64,000 nt of DNA from the NCBI RefSeq assembly GCF_000786215.1, contig NZ_JROG01000008.1, positions 124,001-188,000 of the forward strand, in the 5' to 3' direction. Below, piece by piece: positions 34,453 to 44,820 of this stretch. The notes beneath the pieces were generated by a model, which did no database searches, had not been told where the DNA came from, and worked only from the letters and a program-made list of their open reading frames with translations. Position numbers and translations under genes: made by a program. This stretch comes from Sphingomonas sp. 35-24ZXX. Its GTDB lineage: Bacteria > Pseudomonadota > Alphaproteobacteria > Sphingomonadales > Sphingomonadaceae. Each line of letters opens with the position of its first letter. Position 1 is the first letter of the stretch.

Positions 34453-34750
34453 GGTCTGTGGGCAGAGCGGGGATAAATCAAGGCATGATGTTGTGGGCAA
34501 AACCGGGGATGGATTTGCTCCCCCCTGGCCGGACTCTCGTCCCGGGATTTGTCCACACGGGACAAGGTTACCCACAGGCTGTTGAAAGGCGGGATAATTT
34601 TGCCGACTCAGCGCAAGAGGCTCACTTGCCGACTGTCAATCTGTCGATACATGAGGCAAGAGTGCGTCATGCCGGTTATCAAGCGGCCTTCTTCAACAGA
34701 TTCCTTATATAAAGGATAAAAGAATAAAGATGGGTGGGGACACAGCTGAG
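34453..34750. other. Candidate chromosomal replication origin (oriC)
   Basis: A gene-free gap between divergent ppsR and hemE. It contains TTGTCCACA (34549-34557) and TTACCCACA (34568-34576), each one base from the DnaA box TTATCCACA, TTGCCCACA on the minus strand at 34492-34500, a weaker CTGCCCACA on the minus strand near 34457, and an A+T-rich stretch (about 34690-34730, TTCCTTATATAAAGGATAAA) suited to unwinding. In Caulobacter and Rickettsia the origin lies between hemE and the ppsR homologue. Gene orientation flips at this point. No skew calculation could be run. Confidence 0.72.
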
Positions 34751-35782
34751 ATGACGACGCGCAACGCACCATTGCTCGACTGCCTGGCAGGCAAGGTGGC
34801 CGACGTGCCACCGATGTGGATGATGCGACAGGCCGGGCGCTATCTGCCCGAGTATCGCGCGCTGAGGGCTGACAAGGGCGGCTTTCTGGAACTGGTCTAT
34901 GACAGCCCCGCCGCTGCCGAGATCACGCTGCAGCCGCTGCGCCGGTTCGAGATGGATGCCGCGATCCTGTTCTCCGACATTCTGATCGTGCCTTATGCGA
35001 TGGGACAGAATCTGCAGTTCCTGGTGGGCGAGGGGCCGCATCTGTCGCCCAAGCTCATCGATCATGCGCTGGAGAGCCTGGTGCCGGTCCCTGAGCGGCT
35101 CAACGCGATCTACGAGACCGTGCGCCTGGTGAAAGCCGATCTTGCGCCTGAGAAGGCGTTTCTGGGCTTTGCAGGGTCTGCCTGGACGGTCGCGACCTAT
35201 ATGGTCAACGGCGAGGGCAGCAAGGACCAGCACGCCACCCGAGAATATGCCTATCGCGATCCCGCAGGCTTTCAGGCGCTGATCGATGCGATCGTCGATG
35301 TCACCATCGGCTATCTGATCGGCCAGATCGATGCAGGCGTCGATGCGGTGCAGATCTTCGACAGCTGGTCGGGATCGCTGGCGCCTGCGCAGTTCGAGCG
35401 CTGGGTCATTGCGCCCAATGCCCGGATCGCCGCCGCGATCCACGAGGCGCGACCCGGCATTCCGGTGATCGGGTTTCCCAAGGGCGCGGGCGAAAAGCTC
35501 GCCGCCTATGCGCGCGAGACCGGCGTCGATGCGCTGGGCCTCGACGAGACGATCGACCCTGTCTGGGCCGCGGCCAACATCCCCGCGCATCTGCCGGTGC
35601 AGGGCAATCTCGACCCGCTGGCGCTGCTCGCAGGCGGCGAGCAGATGGAAAGCGCGGTCCGGCACATCATCCGCACCTTCGAGGGACGGCCGCATATTTT
35701 CAACCTGGGCCATGGCATATTGCAGCAGACGCCCATTGAACATGTTCACGCACTGCTTACACTGGTGAAGCAGGGCGCATAA
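34751..35782 (+). CDS. hemE: Uroporphyrinogen decarboxylase
   Basis: 343 residues. Removes four carboxyls from uroporphyrinogen III to give coproporphyrinogen III. PPMWMMRQAGRYLPEYR lies near residue 20 with the substrate-binding Arg pair, DAAILFSDILIVP carries the essential Asp, then GFAGSAWTVATYM and FDSWSG. ATG 34751 has GGGGA ten bases before it; ATG 34730 would add seven residues. Next gene hemJ continues the heme pathway. Confidence 0.95.
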   Translation: MTTRNAPLLDCLAGKVADVPPMWMMRQAGRYLPEYRALRADKGGFLELVYDSPAAAEITLQPLRRFEMDAAILFSDILIVPYAMGQNLQFLVGEGPHLSPKLIDHALESLVPVPERLNAIYETVRLVKADLAPEKAFLGFAGSAWTVATYMVNGEGSKDQHATREYAYRDPAGFQALIDAIVDVTIGYLIGQIDAGVDAVQIFDSWSGSLAPAQFERWVIAPNARIAAAIHEARPGIPVIGFPKGAGEKLAAYARETGVDALGLDETIDPVWAAANIPAHLPVQGNLDPLALLAGGEQMESAVRHIIRTFEGRPHIFNLGHGILQQTPIEHVHALLTLVKQGA

Positions 35783-35837
35783 TCGCGCTGCCACACCAGC
35801 GGGCGGCCCAGGCTGCCCGTACACACGGCCTGGCACC

Positions 35838-36302
35838 ATGAACGAGCTCCTCCTGACAGCGGATTACGTTTTCTCAATGCTCTATCTCTGGCTCAAAGCG
35901 GCGCACCTCATCTTCGTCATCTTCTGGATGGCGGGCCTGTTCATGATGCCGCGCTTCCTGGTCTATCATCAGGAGGCCGAGCATGGATCGGAAGAGGCGA
36001 CCCGCTGGATCGACCGCGAGTCCAAGCTCAAGACGATCATCCTCAACCCTTCGATGATCATCGTGTGGGTGCTGGGGCTGATCCTGGCGACGCAGGGCGG
36101 CTGGTGGACCTCGGGCTGGATGCACGCCAAGCTGTTGTTCGTGCTCCTGCTCAGCGGCTATCACGGCTGGATGATCGGCTATGCGCGCAAGCTCGCCAGG
36201 GGCGAGCGCAAGCTGACCGGCAAGCAGCTGCGGCTGATCAACGAAGTGCCCGGCATTGCCGCGGCTGTCATCGTCATTCTGGTGATCGTGAAGCCTTTCT
36301 GA
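35838..36302 (+). CDS. hemJ: Protoporphyrinogen IX oxidase, HemJ type
   Basis: 154 residues with four transmembrane helices. HemJ oxidises protoporphyrinogen IX in bacteria lacking HemG/HemY. Conserved His in WLKAAHLIFVIFWMAGLFMMPRF (helix 1) and Lys in WMHAKLLFVLLLSGYHG are in place. A hairpin-rich repeat follows it. Confidence 0.94.
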   Translation: MNELLLTADYVFSMLYLWLKAAHLIFVIFWMAGLFMMPRFLVYHQEAEHGSEEATRWIDRESKLKTIILNPSMIIVWVLGLILATQGGWWTSGWMHAKLLFVLLLSGYHGWMIGYARKLARGERKLTGKQLRLINEVPGIAAAVIVILVIVKPF

Positions 36303-36328
36303 CGGCGGCGTTTTTGGCCTAACCACAT

Positions 36329-36425
36329 CCGCTCAGCCTGAGCCTGTCGAAGGCCCCGCGCCCACGCTATCGGTTTAGCGGGCCCTTCGACGACGCGGGC
36401 TGCGCCCGCTGCTCAGGGTGAGCGG
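36329..36425. repeat. 97-bp palindromic intergenic repeat
   Basis: Bounded by CCGCTCAGCCTGAGC (36329-36343) and GCTCAGGGTGAGCGG (36411-36425), reverse complements with one mismatch. Inside, CTGTCGAAGG and GGCCCTTCGAC also pair. This belongs to the GAGCCTGTCGAAGG-type dispersed repeats of alphaproteobacteria. The remaining 210 bases before rho (36426-36635) hold no gene and form its leader. Confidence 0.78.
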
Positions 36426-36635
36426 AGGTTTACTAAGCCAGGAGCCCCCCACTCACCCCATCGCAGCGCGGATTGACTTTGCCCAAGCCGGGGCTTATCT
36501 CGCTTGCGTCCCGTCCGGGACCTTTCGACGACCCATTTCCTATTGGCCGGATTACCGGTCGGGCGCTTTCGAACATCTTCCCATACCTGCCGTTTTGAAT
36601 TTTTGCGGCACCCACATCACGGATTCCTGCACCCC

Positions 36636-37892
<1,257 letters not shown>

Positions 37893-37916
37893 TCCTGAAG
37901 GGCTGCGACACCTGAC

Positions 37917-38588
37917 ATGATGGAACTGTGGAATCACATCGTAAACGATTTTGCCAATATCGGCTCTCCGGCTGCGCTGGCAGCCTTTGGCCAGGTGTTG
38001 ATGATCGACGTGCTGCTGGCGGGCGACAATGCCATTGTCGTGGGCGCGCTGGCGGCGGGCCTGCCTGCCGATCAGCGCCGCAAGGTGATCATGATCGGCA
38101 TCATCGCCGCTCTGGTGCTGCGCATCGCGTTCGCGCTGGTCGTCACCCAGCTGATGCAGATCGTCGGCCTCATTTTCGCCGGCGGCCTTTTGCTGCTGTG
38201 GGTTTCGTGGAAAATGTACCGCGAACTCCAGCCGGCGGGCGCATCGGGCGGATCCCCCGAAATCGAGGGGGACGAGCATAGCGGGGTCAAGCCTGCCAAG
38301 AGCTTTGCCGCAGCCGCCTGGGCGGTGGCTGTCGCCGACGTCAGCATGAGCCTCGACAACGTGCTCGCCGTTGCCGGCGCAGCGCGCGAGCATCCCGGCA
38401 TCCTGATCGTCGGCCTGATCCTCTCGGTCGCGCTGATGGGCATCGCTGCGAACTTCATCGCCAAGTACATCGAGCGTTATCGCTGGATCGCCTATATCGG
38501 CCTCGCCGTGATCCTCTATGTCGCCGGCAAGATGATCTACGACGGCTTTGTCGATCCCGGTGTCGGGGTGGTGACGTTGTTCAGCTAA
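37917..38588 (+). CDS. TerC/YjbE-family integral membrane protein
   Basis: 223 residues, about seven transmembrane helices. The two acidic intramembrane motifs of the family are present: DVLLAGDNAIVVG (about 30-42) and DVSMSLDNVLAV (about 141-152). Recent work links TerC relatives to manganese export and metalation of exported enzymes; that role is inferred here. Probably read through from rho. Confidence 0.9.
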   Translation: MMELWNHIVNDFANIGSPAALAAFGQVLMIDVLLAGDNAIVVGALAAGLPADQRRKVIMIGIIAALVLRIAFALVVTQLMQIVGLIFAGGLLLLWVSWKMYRELQPAGASGGSPEIEGDEHSGVKPAKSFAAAAWAVAVADVSMSLDNVLAVAGAAREHPGILIVGLILSVALMGIAANFIAKYIERYRWIAYIGLAVILYVAGKMIYDGFVDPGVGVVTLFS

Positions 38589-38666
38589 GTCTTTTCGCGC
38601 AACATTTCCTCCCATCCGGTGTTCGATCCCTGATAGGATCACGGCACCGCATGGGAGGATTTTTGC

Positions 38667-39671
38667 ATGAAACGGCTGTTCTGGATCGCCATGGGCTTGA
38701 CCATGGCCACAACCCTTCCTGCCTCGGCAAAGGAACGCGCGCAAATCGCCGCATCCGCTGAAATCGGCCGCAACATCCAGCTGTTCGAACTGCCCAAGGG
38801 ATCGCGCCCGCACGACGTTGCGCCCGCACCCGATGGCAAGATCTGGTACACTGCGCAGCGCCAGGGAGCGCTGGGCATCCTCGATCCCGTGAGCGGCCAG
38901 GTCGTGCAGGTCCCGCTGGGGCCGGAATCGGCGCCGCATGGCGTCATCCAGGGGCCGGACGGCATGGCCTGGATCACCGATGGCGGGCAGAACGCGATTG
39001 TCCGCTACAACCCCGCCAACGGCAAGATCGACCGTTGGGCGCTGCCGGCGGACACTGGTTATACCAATCTCAACACCGGCGCATTTGACGGCCAGGGCGT
39101 GCACTGGTTCACCGGCCAGAACGGCATCTATGGCCGCATCGACGCCGCCACCGGCAAGCTGGATGTGTGGAAGGACCCCAAGGGGCGTGGACCCTATGGC
39201 ATCGCCACTGCGCCCGATGGTACCGTCTGGTATGTGTCGCTCGCCGGCAGCCATCTGGCGCGGATCGACAGCGCGAGCGGCCAGATCAGCGTGATCGAGC
39301 CACCGACGCCCGGCGCCGGGCTGCGCCGGGTCTGGGCGGACAGCAAGGGCGATCTGTGGATCACCGGCTGGAACAGCGGCGAACTCTATCGCTACCGCCC
39401 GTCGACCAAGAGCTGGAAGACCTGGAAGCTGCCCGGCGACGCGCCCAAGGCCTATGCGGTCTATGTCGACGAGCGCGACAAGGTGTGGGTCAGCGATTTC
39501 GGGGACAATTCCACCCGCGTCTTCGATCCGAAAACGCAGACGTTCACCGCGCGCTATCCCGGCAGCGGCGAGGGGGCGAACGTCCGCCAGATTCTCGGAC
39601 GGAAAGGCGAAGTGTTCCTGCCCGAATCGGGCACCGAGCGGCTGATGGTCATCCGTACGGACGTACAATGA
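38667..39671 (+). CDS. Vgb-like (virginiamycin B lyase family) beta-propeller, exported
   Basis: 334 residues: signal peptide (MKRLFWIAMGLTMATTLPASA), then six to seven repeats of about 42 residues with blade signatures such as SRPHDVAPAPDGKIWYTAQ, GPYGIATAPDGTVWYVSLA and DSKGDLWITGW. Resembles streptogramin lyases, but most such chromosomal proteins are not antibiotic-resistance enzymes. GGGAGG precedes ATG 38667. Translation is coupled to the cytochrome gene (ATGA overlap), suggesting the propeller is a periplasmic redox or carrier partner. Confidence 0.85.
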   Translation: MKRLFWIAMGLTMATTLPASAKERAQIAASAEIGRNIQLFELPKGSRPHDVAPAPDGKIWYTAQRQGALGILDPVSGQVVQVPLGPESAPHGVIQGPDGMAWITDGGQNAIVRYNPANGKIDRWALPADTGYTNLNTGAFDGQGVHWFTGQNGIYGRIDAATGKLDVWKDPKGRGPYGIATAPDGTVWYVSLAGSHLARIDSASGQISVIEPPTPGAGLRRVWADSKGDLWITGWNSGELYRYRPSTKSWKTWKLPGDAPKAYAVYVDERDKVWVSDFGDNSTRVFDPKTQTFTARYPGSGEGANVRQILGRKGEVFLPESGTERLMVIRTDVQ

Positions 39672-40039
39672 TCCGCTGGCTTGGTTTGGCGTCGCTGCTG
39701 CTTTCCGCACCTGCCCTTGCGCAAGCAACGAACCAGAGCGGTGAACGCGCATTTCAGCGCTGCTACAGCTGTCATTCGGTGGCCAGGGGTGACAAGGGGC
39801 TGAGCGGGCCCAATCTGCACAGGCTGGGTGCGCGTTCGGTCGCTGGCGATGCTAACTTCGATTATTCCAAGGCTTTCAAGGATTTCGCAGCAAGCAACCC
39901 GCGCTGGACGCCGCAACTGCTCGACCGCTTCCTGACCGATCCGGACGCCGTCGCACCGGGGAACCAGATGGGGTTCTTCGGATTGAAGGATGCAAGGGAG
40001 CGAGCGGCGATCGTCGCGTATATCCTGGATGGCAGGTAA
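39668..40039 (+). CDS. Class I c-type cytochrome, periplasmic
   Basis: 123 residues: signal peptide (MIRWLGLASLLLSAPALA), heme-binding CYSCH near residue 34, GLSGPNLHRLGAR (Pro of the 'GPNL' loop) and the axial Met in GNQMGFFG (about 101). A mono-heme cytochrome c2/c552-like electron carrier. The start overlaps the propeller gene by four bases. It ends just before the convergent NTF2-like gene. Confidence 0.93.
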   Translation: MIRWLGLASLLLSAPALAQATNQSGERAFQRCYSCHSVARGDKGLSGPNLHRLGARSVAGDANFDYSKAFKDFAASNPRWTPQLLDRFLTDPDAVAPGNQMGFFGLKDARERAAIVAYILDGR

Positions 40040-40087
40040 CCGATCCGGTTCAACCGGATCGGTCGCAGCGCATGCGCGATCCCACGC

Positions 40088-40486
40088 TCAGCCCGCCTTG
40101 GCCAGCATCTCGCCCATCTTTTCCCAGACCTTGTTCATCGCCTTCATCGGGCGGACCATGACCTTGAAGTCCTCGATCTGGCCCGCGTCGTTCCAGCGGA
40201 TGATGTCGACGCCGTTGACCTGGATGCCATCGAGCACCAGCGCGAACTCGAGCATCGCGGTATCGCCGTCCACGATCTCGCGGACATAGTGGAAGCTGTC
40301 GTTGCCGAGCACATGCGCTGCAGCGTGGAGATAGGCGAAGACCTTGGCCTTGCCCTCCTGCGGGGTGTGGACAACGGGCGAGTGGAATACCGCGTCGTTC
40401 GCGAGCATCGCGCCCAGCTTTTCGGGGGTCGAGCCGCCATGCATATAATCATGCCAGGCAGCCACGCCTGCGTGCGCCGCGCTCAT
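40088..40486 (-). CDS. NTF2-like/SnoaL-fold protein
   Basis: 132 residues with an alpha+beta cone fold pattern: LGAMLANDAVFHSPVVH, a helical segment AYLHAAAHVLGNDSFHYVREI and FALVLDGIQVNGVDIIRWNDAGQIEDFKVMVRP. The VDIIRWND.G.I..FKVM.RP end is typical of the nuclear transport factor 2 superfamily (limonene epoxide hydrolase/isomerase-like). No catalytic function can be assigned. Coupled to the upstream hydrolase by a four-base overlap. Confidence 0.82.
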   Translation of the reverse strand: MSAAHAGVAAWHDYMHGGSTPEKLGAMLANDAVFHSPVVHTPQEGKAKVFAYLHAAAHVLGNDSFHYVREIVDGDTAMLEFALVLDGIQVNGVDIIRWNDAGQIEDFKVMVRPMKAMNKVWEKMGEMLAKAG

Positions 40487-41193
40487 GCAAGATGCTCTGC
40501 GAAGAAGGCAGCGGTGCGACCGTCAGCGAGTTGCGCGCCGGCCTCGTCACGGCGGTTGCCCATTTCTGCGGCAAAGCCGTGGTCGAGCCCTTCATAATCG
40601 TGCAGCGTCACGCGGGGGTGGTCATCAAGCCCGGCGTGCACTGCGGCCTGCGCCTCGGGACCCACCAGATGATCGGCCGTCGGGATGTGCAGCATCAGCG
40701 GGTTGGCGATGGAATGCGATTCGTCGAGCATCTGGTCGATCATCACGCCGTAATAGCCGACGCTGGCATCCACATCGGTGCGGGCTGCGACCATATAGGC
40801 CAACTTGCCGCCCAGGCAGTAACCGACCGCGCCGACCTTGGCGACGCCGCTCAGCCCGCCGACGCCAGCGCGGATCGCGCGGATGGTTGCTTCGATATCC
40901 TTGACCCCGTCATTGGGATCGTACTGGCCGAAATAGCCGAACGCTTCCTGCAGCTCGGCTTCGACATCGGCATCGAGTTCGATTCCCGGCTTGATCCGCC
41001 AAAACAGGTCGGGCGCTACCGCCAGATAGCCCTGCGCCGCCCAGCCATCGCACTTGCGGCGGATGCCTTCGTTGACCCCGAAGATCTCCTGGATGACGAT
41101 GATCGCGGCCTTGGGGGTGCCTTCAGGTTCTGCCACATAGGCGTTGAAGCTGGCGTCGTGGTCGAAGGTCTGAATGCTGTGCGTCGAACCCAT
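40483..41193 (-). CDS. Dienelactone hydrolase family protein
   Basis: 236 residues. Alpha/beta hydrolase with a cysteine nucleophile in GAVGYCLGGKLAY (about residue 120), acidic residue in HIPTADHLV and His in LDHGFAAE (about 206). IVIQEIFGVN near the N-terminus is the family motif. Dienelactone hydrolases open dienelactones in chlorocatechol routes, but most relatives are general. GGAGAG before ATG 41193 fixes the start over longer in-frame ATGs. Pairs with the NTF2-like gene. Confidence 0.9.
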   Translation of the reverse strand: MGSTHSIQTFDHDASFNAYVAEPEGTPKAAIIVIQEIFGVNEGIRRKCDGWAAQGYLAVAPDLFWRIKPGIELDADVEAELQEAFGYFGQYDPNDGVKDIEATIRAIRAGVGGLSGVAKVGAVGYCLGGKLAYMVAARTDVDASVGYYGVMIDQMLDESHSIANPLMLHIPTADHLVGPEAQAAVHAGLDDHPRVTLHDYEGLDHGFAAEMGNRRDEAGAQLADGRTAAFFAEHLA

Positions 41194-41309
41194 TTTGCTC
41201 TCCATCATCAATTCGATTGCTTTGGCGCGCATTTATACCCACTTTGCCACTGCAGATAAGCGTAAAACTGGGGCTTGGGGGCCTTTGCGCTGCAACAAGG
41301 TAGAATGCC

Positions 41310-41564
41310 ATGAAAGTGAATATCGAAGTCGATTGCTCCCCCGAAGAAATGCGCCGCTTCATGGGGCTGCCCGACGTGTCCGATGTCAACCGCACCTATG
41401 TCGACGGTGTCGTCAATGCGATGAAGGGCACCAGCAACGTCGACCAGCTCCAGAATATTGCAAAGAACATCGCGCCGATGGGCGAGATGGGTCTGCGCTT
41501 CTTTCAGCAGATCATGGACGCCGCGGCTTCGGGCGCCAGCGGTAAGCCCAAGTCGTCGGACTGA
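41310..41564 (+). CDS. DUF6489-like small protein
   Basis: 84 residues: MKVNIEVDCSPEEMRRFMGLPDV (a beta strand and helix), a central helix and a C-terminal GLRFFQQIMDAAASGA. The opening CSPEE.R.F.GLPDV matches a small conserved alphaproteobacterial family I know as DUF6489. Cytosolic, function unknown. Directly upstream of mnmE (14-base gap), probably one transcript. Confidence 0.75.
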   Translation: MKVNIEVDCSPEEMRRFMGLPDVSDVNRTYVDGVVNAMKGTSNVDQLQNIAKNIAPMGEMGLRFFQQIMDAAASGASGKPKSSD

Positions 41565-41578
41565 TCCTTCCCTGAACC

Positions 41579-42880
41579 ATGCAGGCGGGCGAAACGATCT
41601 ACGCGCTGTCGAGCGGCGCGCCGCCCGCCGCCTTGGCCATCATCCGTATCAGTGGTGTGCGGGCAGGTCCTGCGCTGCAAGCCTTGTGCGGCGCGTTGCC
41701 AGCGCCGCGCCGCGCCTCCTTGCGCAGCCTGCGTCACCCCGAAACGGGCGACCTCCTCGACCGGGGTGTCGTGCTGTGGTTTCCAGGTCCTCATACCGCG
41801 ACCGGCGAGGATCTGGGCGAACTGCATCTGCACGGCGGCAGGGCCGTTGTCCGCGCTGTCGAGGCGGCGCTGGCAGCGCTGCCCGGATTGCGCCTGGCCG
41901 AGCCGGGTGAATTCACCCGCCGCGCCTTTCAGAACGGGCGGATCGATCTCGCCGAAGCCGAGGGGCTTTCCGATCTGCTGTTTGCCGAAACCGAAGCGCA
42001 AAGGGTCGCGGCGATCCGCATGGCGAGCGGCCATCTCTCGCGCCAGGTGGAAACCTGGCGCCATGATGTGTTGCGCCTGTCTGCCCTGGTCGAGGCCGAT
42101 CTCGATTTTTCGGACGAAGACGATGTCGATGCCGATGTCGCGGACATGGTGGGGCAGGGGGCAAATGCGCTGGCTGCGGACATCCGCGCGGCGCTGGCCC
42201 GGCCCCGCGCCGAGCGTCTGCGTGATGGCATCCGCGTGGTGCTGGCCGGCCCACCCAATAGCGGCAAGTCGACCTTGCTCAACGCCTTGCTCCAGCGCGA
42301 GGCGGCGATCGTATCGGATATCGCGGGGACGACGCGCGACGTGATCGAGGCGCCGGTGGCGCTGCAGGGCGTGCCGTTCGTGCTCACCGATACCGCGGGA
42401 CTTCGCGACGAGGGCGCCGAGGCGATCGAAACCATCGGTATCGAACGGGCCCGCACAGCCATGGCCGGAGCGGATATCGTTCTGTGGCTGGGGCCCGAAG
42501 GTGAGGGGCCCGAACATCCGGCGCTGTGGGAGATTGAGACTCAGATCGATCGCCAAGGTGTTTCACGTGAAACAAAGCGCTCGGCCCGGCAGCGTGTGTC
42601 GGCGCAGACGGGGGAAGGGCTGCAGGCGCTGATCGATGATCTTGTGATCACCGCCCGGACATTGCTGCCCGGTGCAGGCGAGGTCGCGTTAAACGCTCGC
42701 CAGCATGCTTTGCTGGTGCAGTGCGCCGACGCCGTCGATCAGGCAGTAGCCATGGACGATCCATTGCTGCGGGCGGAATCGCTTCGCCTGGCGCGTCTGG
42801 CGCTGGATCAGTTGTTGGGCCGGACGCATGTCGAGGACATGCTCGATGCCTTGTTCGGAGCGTTCTGCATCGGCAAATAG
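41579..42880 (+). CDS. mnmE: tRNA modification GTPase MnmE
   Basis: 433 residues. Works with MnmG to form 5-(carboxymethyl)aminomethyluridine at tRNA wobble U34. N-terminal tetrahydrofolate-binding domain ([26 protein letters not shown]), G domain with GPPNSGKST (about 222), DIAGTTRD and DTAGLRD, and the invariant C-terminal CIGK. The sequence carries a parS site at 42559-42574 (codons for VSRET). Founds the mnmE-mnmG-rsmG-parA-parB run. Confidence 0.96.
   Translation: MQAGETIYALSSGAPPAALAIIRISGVRAGPALQALCGALPAPRRASLRSLRHPETGDLLDRGVVLWFPGPHTATGEDLGELHLHGGRAVVRAVEAALAALPGLRLAEPGEFTRRAFQNGRIDLAEAEGLSDLLFAETEAQRVAAIRMASGHLSRQVETWRHDVLRLSALVEADLDFSDEDDVDADVADMVGQGANALAADIRAALARPRAERLRDGIRVVLAGPPNSGKSTLLNALLQREAAIVSDIAGTTRDVIEAPVALQGVPFVLTDTAGLRDEGAEAIETIGIERARTAMAGADIVLWLGPEGEGPEHPALWEIETQIDRQGVSRETKRSARQRVSAQTGEGLQALIDDLVITARTLLPGAGEVALNARQHALLVQCADAVDQAVAMDDPLLRAESLRLARLALDQLLGRTHVEDMLDALFGAFCIGK
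42559..42574. promoter_or_regulatory. parS site 1 (inside mnmE)
   Basis: TGTTTCACGTGAAACA, the exact 16-bp bacterial parS consensus, a perfect palindrome read as ...GVSRET... in mnmE. Confidence 0.9.
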
Positions 42881-42969
42881 TCTTGGTCTCCGTGGAGGCA
42901 GGACAGGAGCGGCCGAACCGAGCGACCAACCTCTCGACCGAATCCGGCAATTGCGCTATGGGCGCGTGC

Positions 42970-44820
42970 ATGCAGCAATTTGATGTTCTGGTTGTCGGCG
43001 GCGGTCATGCCGGATGCGAGGCAGCGGCCGTGGCCGCCCGGATGGGCGCGCGCGTCGCTCTGGTCAGCTTCACGCGCGAGGCGATCGGCGCGATGTCGTG
43101 CAACCCCGCGATCGGTGGCCTCGGCAAGGGGCATCTGGTGCGCGAGGTCGATGCCTTCGACGGGCTGATCGCACGTGCCGCGGATGCGGCCGCGATCCAC
43201 TATCGCATGCTCAACAGCTCGAAGGGCAGTGCCGTGCAGGGACCGCGCGTGCAGGCTGATCGCAAGCTGTACAAGGCAGCGGTGCGGACCATGCTGGCGG
43301 CGCAGCCGAACCTGTCGATCATCGAAGGCGAAGTGGCGGCGCTGCGGCTGACGGGGGGTGCCATCACGGGGGTCGATCTGGCCGATGGCAGTGCGATCGC
43401 AGCGGGCGCGGTCGTTCTGGCGACGGGTACCTTCTTGGGCGGACGGCTGTTCCGCGGCGAGGAGCGGCTGGAAGGCGGACGTATCGGCGAGCCCGGTGCG
43501 AGCCGCTTGGCCCAGCAGCTGCGCGCAGCCGAACTGCCGATGGCGCGGCTCAAGACCGGCACGCCGCCGCGCATCGATGGCCGAACGATCGATTGGGCCA
43601 GGCTCGACGAGCAGCCAAGCGATGCCGAAGGCTGGACGATGTCGCCGCTGACCGAGCGCCGCACTGTTCCGCAGCTGTTCTGCGCGATGACCAGAACCAG
43701 CCAGCAGACCCACGATATCATTCGCGCAAACCTCGATCGGTCGCCCTTGTTCAGCGGTGCGATCGGCGCGCAGGGTCCGCGCTATTGCCCGTCGATCGAG
43801 GACAAGATCCACCGCTTCGGGGATCGCGATGGCCATCAGGTGTTTCTGGAGCCCGAAGGTCTGGATACGCCTCTGGTCTATCCCAACGGTATCTCGACCT
43901 CGTTGCCCACCGATGTGCAGCTGGCCTTCGTCCGTTCGATGGCGGGGCTGGAGCGCGCCGACATCGTCGTGCCGGGCTATGCGGTGGAATATGACCATAT
44001 CGATCCGCGCGCGCTCGACCACCGGCTCGAGGTGCGCGCGATTCCCGGCCTGTATTGCGCAGGGCAGATCAATGGCACCACCGGGTACGAGGAAGCGGCC
44101 GCGCAAGGCCTGGTCGCGGGCATGGCCGCTGCCGGCGCTGTTCTGGGATGCGAGATTGCATTGCCCGACCGGGCCAGCAGCTATCTGGCGGTCATGATCG
44201 ACGATCTGGTGCTGCAGGGGGTGACCGAGCCGTATCGCATGCTTACCGCGCGCGCCGAGTATCGGCTGAGGCTGCGCGCCAACAACGCGTCGGATCGATT
44301 GACCGCGATGGCCATTGGCAATCGCGCGGTTGGTGCAGAGCGGCAAGCGTGGTTCGAACAGAGGCAGGCAGACAAGGCACGGCTGACATCGGCTCTCGAA
44401 CTGCAGGCGAGCTGTGCGGACCTCGCTGCACTGGGTCTGCCGGTTAAGGCCGATGGCAGTCGGCAGAGCCTTTACGACTGGCTGCGCTTCCCGGCGATTT
44501 CGCTCGAATCGATCGCGCCGCTGGTTGGAGAGGCGCTGGATGGCATGGACGATGACCTGCGCGCAGAGATCGAAGAGGATGCGGTCTATGCGCCCTATCT
44601 TGCCCGCCAGGATGCCGAGCTGCGTGACCTGCGCGCCAACGAGCGGGTCGTGCTGGGCGGTGCCATCGATTACCGCGCCATCACAGGCCTGTCGAACGAG
44701 ATGGTCGAGCGGCTTTCGCTGGCGCAGCCCGAAACGCTTGCCGAGGCCGGGCGGGTACGCGGTGTGACTCCGGCGGCTCTGGCGGCGATCCTGGTTCATG
44801 CCCGCAAGCGCGCCGCCTGA
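42970..44820 (+). CDS. mnmG: tRNA uridine-5-carboxymethylaminomethyl enzyme MnmG (GidA)
   Basis: 616 residues. FAD/NADH enzyme of the MnmEG complex. [12 protein letters not shown] (FAD-binding) near residue 8, [16 protein letters not shown] (about 41-56), [11 protein letters not shown] and a C-terminal helical tRNA-binding region. ATG 42970 or 42958 is the start; neither has a good Shine-Dalgarno. One-base overlap with rsmG (TGATG). Confidence 0.96.
   Translation: MQQFDVLVVGGGHAGCEAAAVAARMGARVALVSFTREAIGAMSCNPAIGGLGKGHLVREVDAFDGLIARAADAAAIHYRMLNSSKGSAVQGPRVQADRKLYKAAVRTMLAAQPNLSIIEGEVAALRLTGGAITGVDLADGSAIAAGAVVLATGTFLGGRLFRGEERLEGGRIGEPGASRLAQQLRAAELPMARLKTGTPPRIDGRTIDWARLDEQPSDAEGWTMSPLTERRTVPQLFCAMTRTSQQTHDIIRANLDRSPLFSGAIGAQGPRYCPSIEDKIHRFGDRDGHQVFLEPEGLDTPLVYPNGISTSLPTDVQLAFVRSMAGLERADIVVPGYAVEYDHIDPRALDHRLEVRAIPGLYCAGQINGTTGYEEAAAQGLVAGMAAAGAVLGCEIALPDRASSYLAVMIDDLVLQGVTEPYRMLTARAEYRLRLRANNASDRLTAMAIGNRAVGAERQAWFEQRQADKARLTSALELQASCADLAALGLPVKADGSRQSLYDWLRFPAISLESIAPLVGEALDGMDDDLRAEIEEDAVYAPYLARQDAELRDLRANERVVLGGAIDYRAITGLSNEMVERLSLAQPETLAEAGRVRGVTPAALAAILVHARKRAA

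Noticed and set aside
38667-39671. Streptogramin resistance gene
   Set aside because: Family resemblance only; context with a cytochrome c and lack of mobile elements argue against a resistance role.
42808-44799. A 663-codon minus-strand frame
   Set aside because: Antisense to mnmG with no protein-like motifs; a composition artefact.
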